DNA of 64,000 nt from Lepisosteus oculatus (Eukaryota > Chordata > Actinopteri > Semionotiformes > Lepisosteidae): contig NC_090698.1 of NCBI RefSeq assembly GCF_040954835.1, positions 1,176,501 to 1,240,500 on the forward strand. Reading direction: 5' to 3'. The position numbers were made by a program, and so were the translations under genes. The notes under the pieces are model-generated. The model searched no databases. It was not told where the DNA came from and saw nothing but the letters and a program-made list of their open reading frames with translations. How positions within the stretch are numbered: position 1 is the first letter of the stretch; every line of letters starts with the position of its first letter. Positions 54,680 through 64,000 of this stretch are shown piece after piece.

Positions 54680-55720
54680 CTGAAACCACAGGACAGCAGC
54701 TCAGAGGGGTCACTCAGGCATGCCTGACCGGGACGCGTCGTCTGCTTCGATCTGCGCGTTAGAAATCCGAGTTTCAGCTCTGCAACCAAGTGAAAACTAC
54801 TCCGTACAAGACAAAGTGTTGTTTGTAACCAACGAAAGCTTTATTTTCTCCCGAGGTGAGTTAGTTTAATTGACGTCTTCTCCCAGAGCAGTGTGGCTGA
54901 TCAACAGTCTTCCCGTGTCCCTTCCCTTCCACTGAAAACACTCCCGAGTCCCTCGGGCACTTCCCAGACAGCACAACGCAAATGATCCACAAAACGTTTG
55001 ATGACGCTTTATTAAGAATAACAGGGAACATTCTTATAAGGTCACAAATCAGCGGTGCTAGGAGTGTTTTAGTGTGACCCGAAGGCATCTGAATCTTACC
55101 GATGGATAAAATACCCCTAAAATGCGACAGGGATGACAGGAGGTGTCGGTCGAGTCTCTACACAGTCATTCCCAAAATATTAATCGTTCTTGCAAACGGC
55201 AATGTTTCTAATGAATACATTTAACAGAATCATATTCCTCCTGCCACCTTCACTTTGTCTTAAAAAAAAAAAACACTGACAAGCCATTATCTGATCTCCA
55301 CAGAACTCCCAACGACAGATACAGACACCATGAAACAAAAATGACCAAATAACGATGAGATATTAGCACTGGTTAGCACATTTATACTTTCCTGTAGGTA
55401 TTTTAAAAACAATTACCGTGACAATAGGTAATATCTGTCAGCCAACGTCACCTGCGTACAGCTGCTGAGCGATACACTGACTTTCCAGCTCGTCGTGTGC
55501 AACCTGTGCACCTCGCTTCGCCCGCCAGCGCAGCAGACATAACCTTGTTGTTATGACACCGAGTCCGGCCCGCTGGCAAGACAGGCCTCCATCTGCAGAG
55601 CAGCTCGACCCCCCTGCAGCGCCCTCTGCTGGACAGCGCGAACACCCGCCGCGCACGCACCTCGGCTCTCTCCGAACCCCCAGGAGCGCAGGCCAGGCAC
55701 GGAAAGGGAAGACGGATTTT
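54680..55720 (-). other. Possible SDHAF1 5' UTR intron and leader exon
   Basis: A pyrimidine-rich acceptor (CTGTGGTTTCAG, exon from 54679) lies just upstream of the start codon. A strong donor, GCCGAG|GTGCGTGCG, lies at 55661 in a CpG-rich patch. Together they suggest a noncoding first exon at about 55661-55720 and an intron of 981 bp. The human gene is usually described as intronless. Without transcripts this is only a model. The 55438-55769 minus-strand frames are not recognised. Confidence 0.35.
55618..55632 (-). promoter_or_regulatory. CTCF-like motif between SDHAF1 and TBCB
   Basis: The minus strand reads CCAGCAGAGGGCGCT, close to the best-known CTCF core (CCASYAGRKGGCRGY at 14 of 15 positions). 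It lies next to the possible SDHAF1 leader exon. Confidence 0.45.
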
Positions 55721-56224
55721 TTTTAAACAGGTTTTGAGAGGTTACCTTCAGTTTACTTGGGAGCTGCAAGCATCTTGCACTGCAGGGAGATTCTGTCAGC
55801 CCTTCACTGTTCTGTACAAAGCCTTTTCACCATTCAGTGCTTCTGGAAAACGAAACCTCGTCCATCATGGCCTCTACTGCGTAGTGCATCCTTGGCAGAG
55901 CTCATTTCACAGTCCTTGTGCTTTTGCTCATGACGGGCACTTGAAGTTTTCCTGGTAGAATCTGGTACGGCACACTCAGATTCTGTGACCAGACCCCTGT
56001 GCGGAGGTGCTGTACAAGTGTCCAACACCCCTCCGGGACAGCCCAACAGCTGCTGCACAACCCCTCCAGTTCAACACAGCGCCCAGACAGGACAGCCATG
56101 GAGGCACGATCGACACCAGAGGTTATTACAAGTTAGAACAGCCACCATCAAACTAGTTTCCCAAACCATATCATTTACAGCACAGGAATAAAGCCACCAC
56201 AGACCTGGTATTTGGAACTTCATT

Positions 56225-57749
56225 AGTGCTTTTTAATGACAAATTAAGACATTTTTTTAACAACTTAGTAGTTTTTTCCCCCCATCACAGAGTCAACATG
56301 GTGTAAATTCAGGTTCAGGATGCATACAGTATATTGCGCATGAAATCTGATGCTTCATTTTGATGACCAATACTTGACATAGCCAGCAAAGAAAACAGTG
56401 CTTTCAACTCAAGAGTTATCCTTCAATAGTTGGTTGATTTGGGACCTTTTCCATAGAAATGAAATGCGTGCCATAATAAAGAGGGCAGTTCTGCCTTCTC
56501 GGCTCAGTACTGCAGCAGTCTGCGCAACACTGCCTTTGTGGAGAAAACATTGGACCGGTAGTGTTCAAAACAAAAGTGCAACTCACTACATGTGCCTTGT
56601 CTGGGATCCGGATTAGTAATAGTTTTCTATTTATACTGTACAAATATATCATGACACTTTGGCACAAAACTCCTCAGTAACTCATGTGCATAGTAAAAGG
56701 AATTATTTCAGTCAATTCAAGCTCTTTGAAAATTAGACCTTGTCAGTTTCTCAGTTGCTCTGAACTGGAAATGGCAAGCTCAGACAGAGCTGTGAGTGGC
56801 ACCACACCGCAGCCTAGGACAGCTTCCACTGGCCTCCTCTTTAACACGAGAGGAAAGGTCTCCCACTGATGGGACTCCTGTTTCCACCTCGCAAACTGGC
56901 AACTTCTAAAAGACCCTTTGGTTTAAGTTCTCACATCAGCCTGTGCTAAACATGAAGGTAAAGTCCCCTAGAACATGCAATCTTTAGAATAACTATCAGC
57001 ACAGCTTTGTCAGAAGTGCCTGGATCTCACAACGCAGGAGGCCTTATCACACTTCATCTGCTGCAAAGGTTCACTTCAATAAAAATGGAGAACATACCAG
57101 ACCACTACTGGTAAACAAAACAATCTCTACCTTGAATTACAAAAATAAAGAAGGCCTACTTCTTTCAGAGGTGAACCTTGTTAGGAGCATTTTGCCACTT
57201 GATAGAACAGACCTTGAGTTCAAAGTGTGTGATGGTGTGAATGAGACTTGTACAGTTTAACTCAGACATGCAGACTAATATCCAAGCTCAATCACTCAGA
57301 ACAACATACTGTACAATGACGCCACTTAAATGAGCCTATCTATACATAAAAAGGGACACATCCTAGATATGATCACAGTCCCCACCTATGTTAACAACAT
57401 TACACCTATTTAAATACATAAATTTAGCAGAGAGATCACAGGGAAAACTGCATCCACTTGCACACAGAGTGATAGTTGAATTCTACAAGCTTTAGCATTA
57501 ATAAGTAGACAATATACTAAAAAAACACTTTCAAAGTATAAATTTAAATAAGGCATTGATGACCTCGCAGTTAATCTGACAGACAAGTCTTGAAATCAAC
57601 TCCTCCATTAATTGAAAAAAAGTTGTTGCACATTTCAAAATATATACAGTATTTTAACAACGTGAGAAGACACTCCAGTGTGCACCAGGAGCGGCAGCAC
57701 ACGCAGAGCACAGCAGCGGTCTCCGGGCCTCCCTGCTCCCTCCTCACCA
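56225..57749 (-). other. Probable TBCB 3' untranslated region
   Basis: Sequence after the TBCB stop with no coding signal. A possible ATTAAA poly(A) signal lies at 56237-56232, which would give a long 3' UTR of about 1.5 kb. Earlier noncanonical signals may be used instead. Confidence 0.3.
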
Positions 57750-57867
57750 CTACATCTCATCATCCAAGCCATAGTCTTCCTCGGGGAAATCCCCCACCAC
57801 CACCACCTGTGGCTTGACGAAGGCTCCGTATTTGACCTGGCACTCAAAATACTGCTTCCCGTTGACG
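57750..57867 (-). CDS. tbcb: TBCB terminal coding exon 6 (residues 208-246)
   Basis: It encodes [20 protein letters not shown], then [19 protein letters not shown] and TAG at 57752-57750. The acceptor's pyrimidine tract is a (TTG)n microsatellite. Confidence 0.96.
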
Positions 57868-60800
57868 CTGAAACAACAACAACAACAACATTGTCCGAAT
57901 GCACGGGCTTCACCCACTGAACTGTCACTCATCTGATGCAGCAGGATAATGGGCAGAGGCTGCAGCCTGCAGGAGCTCCATCTTCTCCTGCTTTTTAACC
58001 CAAACTGCTAGATACACAGCTCTGTGAGCTGTTACTACATGAAAAACAATTCTTTCAAACTAAAAAAATAAATCTAGAAAAATAAACCTAAGATAAATAA
58101 AGCGGGCAAAAAAAAAAATCTAGAACACTTCTGCGGTTGTAACTCTTGTGCATGTGAAATCATTTTAAATTAAAATGATTGACTTCCTAACTCCACAGGC
58201 AAAATGTCAAACATGCGGTCAATTTAAGAGAAGAGGAGAGGAATACAGATCCCCGGTCACAGCAAGAGTCTTTTCTAAACATTTGCTGTGTTGTGCATCC
58301 TCACGAATCAAATGAAAAAATCAGAAGGAATACCATTCTATTCTATTTGAGAATAAAGGTAACTATCCCAATCACATGGTAACTACACACTACTACAATT
58401 AATTTGCAATGTTCAAGTCTTTTAAATACAGGTACTCCACCTCCATCTAATTTATAAAACTCTCCTTACCTGCCATCATGCTTCCCCAGGGGCTCATCGT
58501 ATTTCACTCCTACCCAGTGACCTGGTTTGAAGTCCGTCAGACCTGCCATTGGAACAGCAAGAGACTCACTGAACGGACCAGCCCTGAGGCAGACAGACGC
58601 AAGCTCACCGGCCCTCGCAGGGGGCTCAGGCCCGCCGGTGACGCACTCACCCACATACATGACGGTCCCTCTCTTGGGGGGCTGCCCCAGGACGCGCACC
58701 TCGCAGCGGGCGCCCACCGCGATGGCCTCGGTCAGGGCTTTCTCCTCGTTCTCCTTCTGCTCCTGCTCTGCCTTCTGGCGCTCCACATCCTCCTCATTGA
58801 AGCGGCCCACCTTCTTCTTCTTCATGAAGGAGCGCACAGAGTCTGGTGGCAGGGGCACAACGCCACAGGATTAACCCAACACACCAGCTCCTGCCTGGGG
58901 ATTCTGGCCAAAAGGCTCCTGGTGGGACGTCAGCTTTGATCACAGCCCTCTTCATGACTGAGTGCACTGCCGTCTACAGGCTGAGTGCAAGCAGCCATCA
59001 TAATAAAACCTCACCGTCCCGGCCATCGGACAGAAAATTAAATCAGTGGCCGGGCCCATCTGCCTAGAGGAGCTGCACAAAGATGTCATCAAAGAATGTA
59101 ACCTCTGCAGGAAAACACAAACAGCTGTCCTTTTTCACCAAGCCAGTAAGGAGATCAGAACAGTATTTGTGAAAGCCAGGCTGTGACAAGTGAATGCATT
59201 GTTTTGTAAGTTATATAACATGTTGGCCAAATGAAACACGTATTGTTTTCTCTTTAGAATTAAGAGTGTCTTCATCTGACTCTGTCCCATCCCAGAGCAG
59301 CGCAGGCCGGCGGCCAGAGTGACGCACCTGATCTCTTCTCATAGGCTTCATCGGAGATCTCGAACTTCTCCACTCTGGACAGGTCGGTGAACTCCCCGCT
59401 CTGCGCCCCACTCCGGTCAATCACCTTCACACACACAAGGTTTGGAGAGTCAGATCCTGGCCAGAGCCTTCTTAACACAAAGAAATCATGAATGCAAACA
59501 GCAGTTCTTAAAAATCGTACTAGTATTGTATACAAAGTGGTACTGGTAAATACACTTCAGGTGCTTTGATATGCAACTTAAGCCAAGACATTTCACCGAC
59601 ATCCCTGAATAACTACTGTCATAAAAAGTACATGCTGGTTTTAGAGTGCATGACTATCGAATCCTCACAATACAGTTTAGTATTGTGCACCACAACACAG
59701 TCCTGCATTGGACTGCCACACAAGAGGAGGGCCCCGGACTTCGCCCTGCGACAGCCGCGAGGCCCAGCTGACACGACAGCGGAGAGACCAGCGATGATGC
59801 CCTACGTGTATCCTGCAGTCGTCGTCCACAGGGTAGGAGCCCAGCAGCGCCTCGTTGTCGTCGAGGTTCTGCAGGAACTTGTCGGTCGTACTGAAGAGCT
59901 GCAGCTCCATGCGGGACGCAGGAGATCCCACGATCATCTCCAGCTTGGTCTGCGGCACACAGAGGACATCACTCAGCAGGAGTGGGTACAGCCGCTTAGC
60001 GAGGGGAGCTCACTGCACAGGGGCTGCGCATCGGCTGCCCAACACGTCGCCGGGCAGTTCAGATTTAAGGCCCTCCTCAGTCAGAGACACACAGCCTCAC
60101 TGACCCTCCTCAGTCAGAGACACACAGCCTCACTGACCCTCCTCAGTCAGAGACACACAGCCTCACTGACCCTCCTCAGTCAGAGACACACAGCCTCACT
60201 GACCCTCCTCAGTCAGAGACACACACCCTCACTGACCCTCCTCAGTCAGAGACACACACCCTCACTGACCCTCCTCAGTCAGAGACACACAGCCTCACTG
60301 ACCCTCCCCAGTCAGAGACACACAGCCTCACTGACCCTCCCCAGTCAGAGACACACAGCCTCACTGACCCTCCCCAGTCAGAGACACACAGCCTCACTGA
60401 CCCTCCCCAGTCAGAGACACACAGCCTCACTGACCCTCCCCAGTCAGAGACACACAGCCTCACTGACCCTCCTCAGTCAGAGACACACAGCCTCACTGAC
60501 CCTCCTCAGTCAGAGACACACAGCCTCACTGACCCTCCTCAGTCAGAGACACACAGCCTCACTGACCCTCCCCAGTCAGAGACACACAGCCTCACTGACC
60601 CTCCTCAGTCAGAGACACACAGCCTCACTGACCCTCCCCAGTCAGAGACACACAGCCTCACTGACCCTCCTCAGTCAGAGACACACAGCCTCACTGACCC
60701 TCCTCAGTCAGAGACACACAGCCTCACTGACCCTCCTCAGTCAGAGACACACAGCCTCACTGACCCTCCTCAGTCAGAGACACACAGCCTCACTGACCCT

Positions 60801-61574
60801 CCTCAGTCAGAGACACACAGCCTCACTGACCCTCCCCACATCCCCTCCTGAGTCAGCCTGTCTGAGGCTGTGCTCTTCATGCACCGGCCTCTAAACTGTG
60901 AGACGGCTCTCGCTCCGTTATACCGCCTGTATGACAAGGCAAAGTAACATGACCTGCAGCACAGGGCACCTCCTGAACACCGCCCCCTGCTGCTGCTGCA
61001 GTGTCACTGCCCCCTGCACTGTCTGCACCTCGCACTTGTCACAGACCATTCCACGCCTTCTGGTGTATCAGCCTACTCATCCACACATATGAAAATGCTA
61101 AAGCAATGCCCTTTTGTACTGCAAGATGCATCTTTCACCTTTAATTGTTAATACAAAAATTAGTTTTACTAGTTATCAAAACGTGTCTACAGCTTATGCA
61201 CCAGCTAAACGACCAAGCGGATGACTGTGCCCGCGGCGAGACACGGCAGGCCGGCGTGGATCCCCAACGGCCACACGCTAAACCCCTCTCCCTCTTCACT
61301 CGCAGCAAGCGCGCCTGTGATCCGTTCGCCGCCTTGTAACAGCTCTCCTCCCTGCAGCTGTACCGGCTGACCCGGCTCGGCTCGGCCCGGCCCGGCCCGG
61401 CCCGGACGGTCCCGCCTGCGGCCTAGCGCTGCGAAGCGCGGACACCCCGGCGCTCACCTTAAACTCGGCGATCGTGATGCCGCGGTTGAACCTGCGATTC
61501 ACCTCGAAGGAGCTCAGCGAGCTGGTCATCCTCACGGACACCGTGGGGCTGGTGACCACGGTCACGCCTTCCAT
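57750..61574 (-). CDS. tbcb: TBCB, tubulin-folding cofactor B, whole gene span (6 coding exons, 246 aa)
   Basis: TBCB is a cytosolic tubulin chaperone. It receives alpha-tubulin after the CCT chaperonin, hands it to TBCE and can dissociate tubulin dimers together with TBCE. Coding exons from the start: 61574-61458, 59949-59806, 59424-59328, 58842-58651, 58542-58470, 57867-57750. Phases agree and the total is 247 codons with the stop, against 244 residues in human. An N-terminal ubiquitin-like domain (about residues 8-95) shows [31 protein letters not shown] charged linker or coiled coil ([14 protein letters not shown], then Lys/Glu/Gln-rich) spans about 122-160. A CAP-Gly domain (about 163-235) shows [40 protein letters not shown] and KYGAFVKP. 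The extreme C-terminus DDEM fits the DE-I/M tail that is functionally important in the family. Intron 1 holds a 33-bp minisatellite. Confidence 0.97.
57868..57889 (-). repeat. (TTG)n microsatellite forming the last TBCB 3' splice site
   Basis: On the transcribed strand a run of TTG repeats leads directly into TTTCAG before exon 6. Length changes here would alter the polypyrimidine tract. Confidence 0.85.
58470..58542 (-). CDS. tbcb: TBCB coding exon 5 (residues 184-208)
   Basis: It encodes [20 protein letters not shown], then KHDG, the CAP-Gly signature (GKNDG in human, GKHDG here). The upstream intron is only 108 bp. Acceptor CCAATGGCAG, donor GGCAG|GTAAGG. Confidence 0.96.
58651..58842 (-). 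CDS. tbcb: TBCB coding exon 4 (residues 120-184)
   Basis: It encodes [19 protein letters not shown], a Lys/Glu/Gln-rich helix and [20 protein letters not shown], the start of CAP-Gly. Acceptor CTGCCACCAG, donor GTGG|GTGAGT. Confidence 0.96.
59328..59424 (-). CDS. tbcb: TBCB coding exon 3 (residues 88-120)
   Basis: It encodes [20 protein letters not shown], then [12 protein letters not shown]. Acceptor GTGTGAAG after a TG-rich tract, donor TCAG|GTGCGT. Confidence 0.95.
59806..59949 (-). CDS. tbcb: TBCB coding exon 2 (residues 40-87)
   Basis: It encodes [20 protein letters not shown], then [20 protein letters not shown], completing the ubiquitin-like fold. Acceptor GTGCCGCAG, donor CAC|GTAGGG, phase 0 at both ends. 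Confidence 0.96.
60072..60836. repeat. 33-bp minisatellite, 23 units, TBCB intron 1
   Basis: The unit is CCTCCTCAGTCAGAGACACA followed by CAGCCTCACTGAC, repeated 23 times with very few substitutions (mainly CCTCCT/CCTCCC and CAGCC/CACCC). Because 33 is a multiple of three, a 442-codon plus-strand frame (59566-60894) encoding [11 protein letters not shown] repeats opens antisense to TBCB. It is an artefact of the array rather than a gene. Confidence 0.97.
60979..60993 (-). promoter_or_regulatory. CTCF-like motif in TBCB intron 1
   Basis: The minus strand reads GCAGCAGGGGGCGGT, 14 of 15 positions of CCASYAGRKGGCRGY (first base differs). It lies about 140 bp from the end of the minisatellite. 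Confidence 0.4.
61458..61574 (-). CDS. tbcb: TBCB coding exon 1 (residues 1-39)
   Basis: It encodes [20 protein letters not shown], then [19 protein letters not shown], ending AAG|GTGAGC in phase 0. The pattern matches human [20 protein letters not shown] at the same spacing, supporting the ATG at 61574. Confidence 0.95.
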
Positions 61575-61910
61575 CTCGGGGCCGAGCGCGCTGGGACCTG
61601 CAAGGGAAGACGGAGTTCGCTGTCGGCGACCCTCGCTAGTGTTCTGTTAGCTCCTGCAGGTTATTATCGCCGCACAAAAACAGAGCCTCCTGCAGCTGGT
61701 CTGCCCAAAGCCCGTGTTTACGTCGGCCTGATCCCACACTGAAATCCCTTGCGTTTCCAGACAGCCGCTTCTCGAACCTTCCACCCGCCCACTCCCCATA
61801 GCAACCAATGGAAGGGAGCGCGGGGGGGGGCGGGGCCCAGGACGGAGCCAATCCGCTCTTCCGATTGCCGGGCGACACGAGACCGCTCCAGGAAGTGGGT
61901 CCTGAGCCCG
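61575..61910 (-). promoter_or_regulatory. TBCB core promoter
   Basis: The region upstream of the ATG is CpG-rich and TATA-less. It has two CCAAT boxes (61805-61809 and 61848-61852, on the plus strand), a GC box GGGGCGGGGC at 61827-61836 and an ETS-type AGGAAGTG near 61890. Such CCAAT/GC promoters can be bidirectional, but I find no divergent gene to the right. Confidence 0.6.
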
Positions 61911-62570
61911 GCGCTGAGGCAGCCAGACTGTGCAGTGCGGCTGACCAGTAAGGCTGATGTCTGTGAAGGGGAGACTACTGAAAGCGCCGCTGCCCGAAGC
62001 TATTATAAATTTCTTTGTAGACCGGAAGAAGGGGCTTTTTGACTTTGTACAATTTAGTTCCGAAGTCTGCGTGCTAGCAGTAGGACAAAGACGTACTCCA
62101 TTTCCATCTGATGCGCACAATGTGGTGCATTGTTGATTTGAGTTCAACTATGTGTGAAAACAGGCAGCACTGCTATCTAGTGAATGGTTGCCTGCGCTCT
62201 TTATTGTGGGGGCTGTGTTCAGTGCACCCCACGGTGCCGTTGACCCTTGAGCGAGATCTCAGCAGAGCCATCTGTTCCCTTCAAAGATTAAAAATAAGAA
62301 AGGGTGACCCACTGCTGGCTCCACGGCCACACATGCACGCTGCATACCTGAGCGGGCAGGGTACAGCAATCGTGGGGTTTTCTACCGTGAAGCAGAAATG
62401 CTATGTATGACTGTCCACATGTGAGCCCACGGTAGTGCCCTTACAACAAGTATTTACTTGATTGTGAGTAATGTCTAATCTATCAAGGAGTCTTCGGTCC
62501 AGGGGCAATCCTGCACGATTTGTAAGTTTAGTTTTAAGTTGAGTGTTATTTGACTTTGAAGGAACGAGTG
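61911..62570. other. DNA right of the TBCB promoter, nothing recognised
   Basis: In human the neighbour of TBCB is POLR2I, head to head, but no POLR2I-like Cys-rich coding sequence is visible on the plus strand here. The short plus frame at 62111-62410 has no family resemblance. Confidence 0.4.
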
Positions 62571-62571
62571 A

Positions 62572-62632
62572 AGGTTTATTCCATGCTGAAAAGAGAAGAA
62601 AATAAACACAATATTTTGGCTGTGAAGCCTCG
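62572..62632 (+). repeat. Foldback-family repeat, single left arm
   Basis: GGTTTATTCCATGCTGAAAA, GAGAAGAAAA and TTTTGGCTGTGAAGCCTC match the left arms at 42086 and 47355. The right arm is missing. Confidence 0.65.
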
Positions 62633-62689
62633 TCATTGTTGTTGTTGCTGGTGCTGTTCTGTGTTTGTGTTTTGGTGATTCCTTAATGT

Positions 62690-62765
62690 CTTTTTATTGG
62701 AGCACACATGCAAATAACCATTTCACTGCACGTGTGCATGTGACAAATAAACTGAACTGAACTAG
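62690..62765 (+). repeat. Rex1-type LINE 3' tail
   Basis: AACCATTTCACTGCACGTGT and GTGACAAATAAACTGAACTG form the reverse complement of the 3' tail seen at 52046-52100. Only the tail is present. Confidence 0.6.
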
Positions 62766-63079
62766 TAAGAATCGGCAGGTAAAAGTAAACCAGTCAGACC
62801 AATCACTGCCTCCTCCAAATTGCCCCCCGAAGTGTTTCCACTTATTGGACACCTAAGACAAGTTAATAAAAGGGTTCGGTGTCCCCTTTATTTCAACAGC
62901 GCCCCATTAATGAAAATGCGCAGTTAGATCTGCCCTTTCTTCCTCCTGCGTGAATAATGAAAGTGTATTTTTTCAACAAAAAATATTTTGTAATAAATCA
63001 TTGTCCTTCCTTGTTGATAAGATGTATAATTTAAGGAATGAGAGTGCATGCTAAACCATATCAGTTTCAGATCTGATTC

Positions 63080-63130
63080 AGGGGCAGCTGCAATTTCCCT
63101 CACGGGATCAATAAAGTATCTATCTATCTC
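63080..63130 (+). repeat. LINE 3' tail with short TATC run
   Basis: CAATTTCCCTCACGGGATCA followed by ATAAAGTATCTATCTATC is a well-known 3' end of fish non-LTR retrotransposons, here with only a short tetranucleotide tail. Confidence 0.55.
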
Positions 63131-64000
63131 TAAAGCCGGAGTGAAAATACTGCACACGAGTTTGGTATGGTTCAGGTGAGATTTCTATTACTGTTGTTAG
63201 AAATTATCACCACAAGAGGGAGCAGTTTGCAAATTTATTAATTCCCCCAACATGAGATTCAGGGGGAAAATACGTGTCTGTACCAGGCTCCTTAAAAATG
63301 TCTTTTGCCAATGCGGTAACTGTGCAGGATCACGTCTGAAGATGACTAGAGGATAATTCTGGAATGTCTCATTTAAGGCTTTCTGTTAGAGACTTTGAAG
63401 AGCCAGGTCAGAGGACAGAGAGTAGATAACTTACAGATGTCCAATCATGCAGGTGTGTGCGTTCCCTTCGGGGCTGCCCTGTCGTCACAAGGCTCTGAGA
63501 TGCCAGCAGTGCCTGGCTGAGTCACTGGGGGGGCCGAATGGCATGTTAGTTCATATCACAGCAGCTCCTCACCTCCCTCTCTTCCAAGAACAACACCACG
63601 TAAAAGATAAGTAACCATGCCAGCGTTTGATTTAGGTGTCTGCATTTCAACAAAGGGCTGAGTGTTGAAGAGCCCTGATCTGCAGCTGCGATCCGGCGGT
63701 TTCCCTGGAAGAGTTTACATTCTGCGGAGCTGGCAGATGGGGGTCTGACCGCGTCCTGCCGGCCTACGTGCTGCTCTGAACATCGGGGGCCCCCAGCCCG
63801 GCCCACCGCGGCGCAGCTCCGCCACAGCAGTTTCTGACTGCAGCCCGGGCGCCGCACGCGTCCCTGCGCCAGGCCTGAGCAGGGCGTCCCACAGCAGGAG
63901 CAACGTAGTCAGTCTACACTGCAAAAACGTCTGTTTGCTTTCAGTTCAAAATTACATTCCAGAGGCATTCAGAGCCTTTTCCTCTTGTGCAGTTTTTGGG
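63131..64000. other. Right end of window, no gene recognised
   Basis: A GC-rich patch at 63720-63900 opens minus-strand frames, one with a hydrophobic Leu-rich start (LTTLLLLWDALL) that mimics a signal peptide. It has no ATG in a clear context and no family match. The remainder is unremarkable. Confidence 0.35.

Noticed and set aside
59566-60894. 442-codon plus-strand open frame
   Set aside because: It is produced by the 33-bp tandem array; the non-repeat part is antisense to TBCB exon 2 and shows no protein family.
61911-62410. Search for a POLR2I first exon head to head with TBCB
   Set aside because: No Cys-rich zinc-ribbon coding sequence or start resembling POLR2I is present on the plus strand.
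63715-63924. Minus-strand frame with a signal-peptide-like Leu stretch
   Set aside because: No ATG in a good context, GC-driven composition, overlapping open frames and no family match.

Overview
The window is vertebrate nuclear DNA, most likely from a ray-finned fish. It holds multi-exon genes with GT-AG introns, CpG-rich promoters, tRNA-derived SINEs, CR1/L2-type and R4-like LINE fragments and a Tc1-like transposon relic. The dispersed families (a foldback hairpin repeat, a tRNA-SINE ending in the GGTTCAAATCC B box, and an ATATAGCGCTTTTCTGGACA element) resemble what I associate with holosteans such as gar. That species-level guess is inference.

Four protein-coding genes are recognisable, all on the minus strand, so transcription runs from high to low coordinates: TBCB (61574-57750, 6 coding exons, 246 aa), SDHAF1 (54653-54405, one coding exon, 82 aa), CLPTM1 (51604-35193, 14 coding exons, 631 aa) and RELB (28388-12741, 11 coding exons, 666 aa). 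I joined exons by hand. Every junction in the three spliced genes has GT-AG borders and a matching reading phase, and each complete reading frame divides evenly into codons. CLPTM1-RELB is the same tandem pair as on human 19q13.32. SDHAF1 and TBCB map to human 19q13.12, so this locus joins two human sub-regions that are now separate.

Layout. 1-12.7 kb: no confirmed gene; an internally deleted R4/Dong-like LINE (0.5-2.1 kb), a dead Tc1-like element (7634-9148) and the probable RELB 3' UTR. 12.7-28.8 kb: RELB, with a 12-nt micro-exon and a CpG-rich promoter carrying a kappaB site directly next to a CRE. 29-33 kb: repeat-rich intergenic DNA with two LINE reverse transcriptase fragments. 34.1-51.7 kb: CLPTM1, its introns full of SINEs, foldback elements, an L2-type LINE and two minisatellites (42 and 39 bp). 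51.8-53.7 kb: a degenerate CR1/Rex1-group LINE. 54.1-55.7 kb: SDHAF1 with a possible 5' UTR intron. 56.2-61.9 kb: TBCB with a 33-bp minisatellite in intron 1. 61.9-64 kb: no gene recognised.

The four genes do not form one pathway. RELB is a non-canonical NF-kappaB transcription factor, CLPTM1 an ER multipass protein, SDHAF1 a mitochondrial complex II assembly factor and TBCB a tubulin-folding cofactor. I found no evidence of a wholly new multi-gene system. The most interesting signals are the RELB micro-exon, the RELB kappaB/CRE block, the perfect TISU start context of CLPTM1, the hairpin-forming dispersed repeats inside introns and the CTCF-like motifs between genes.
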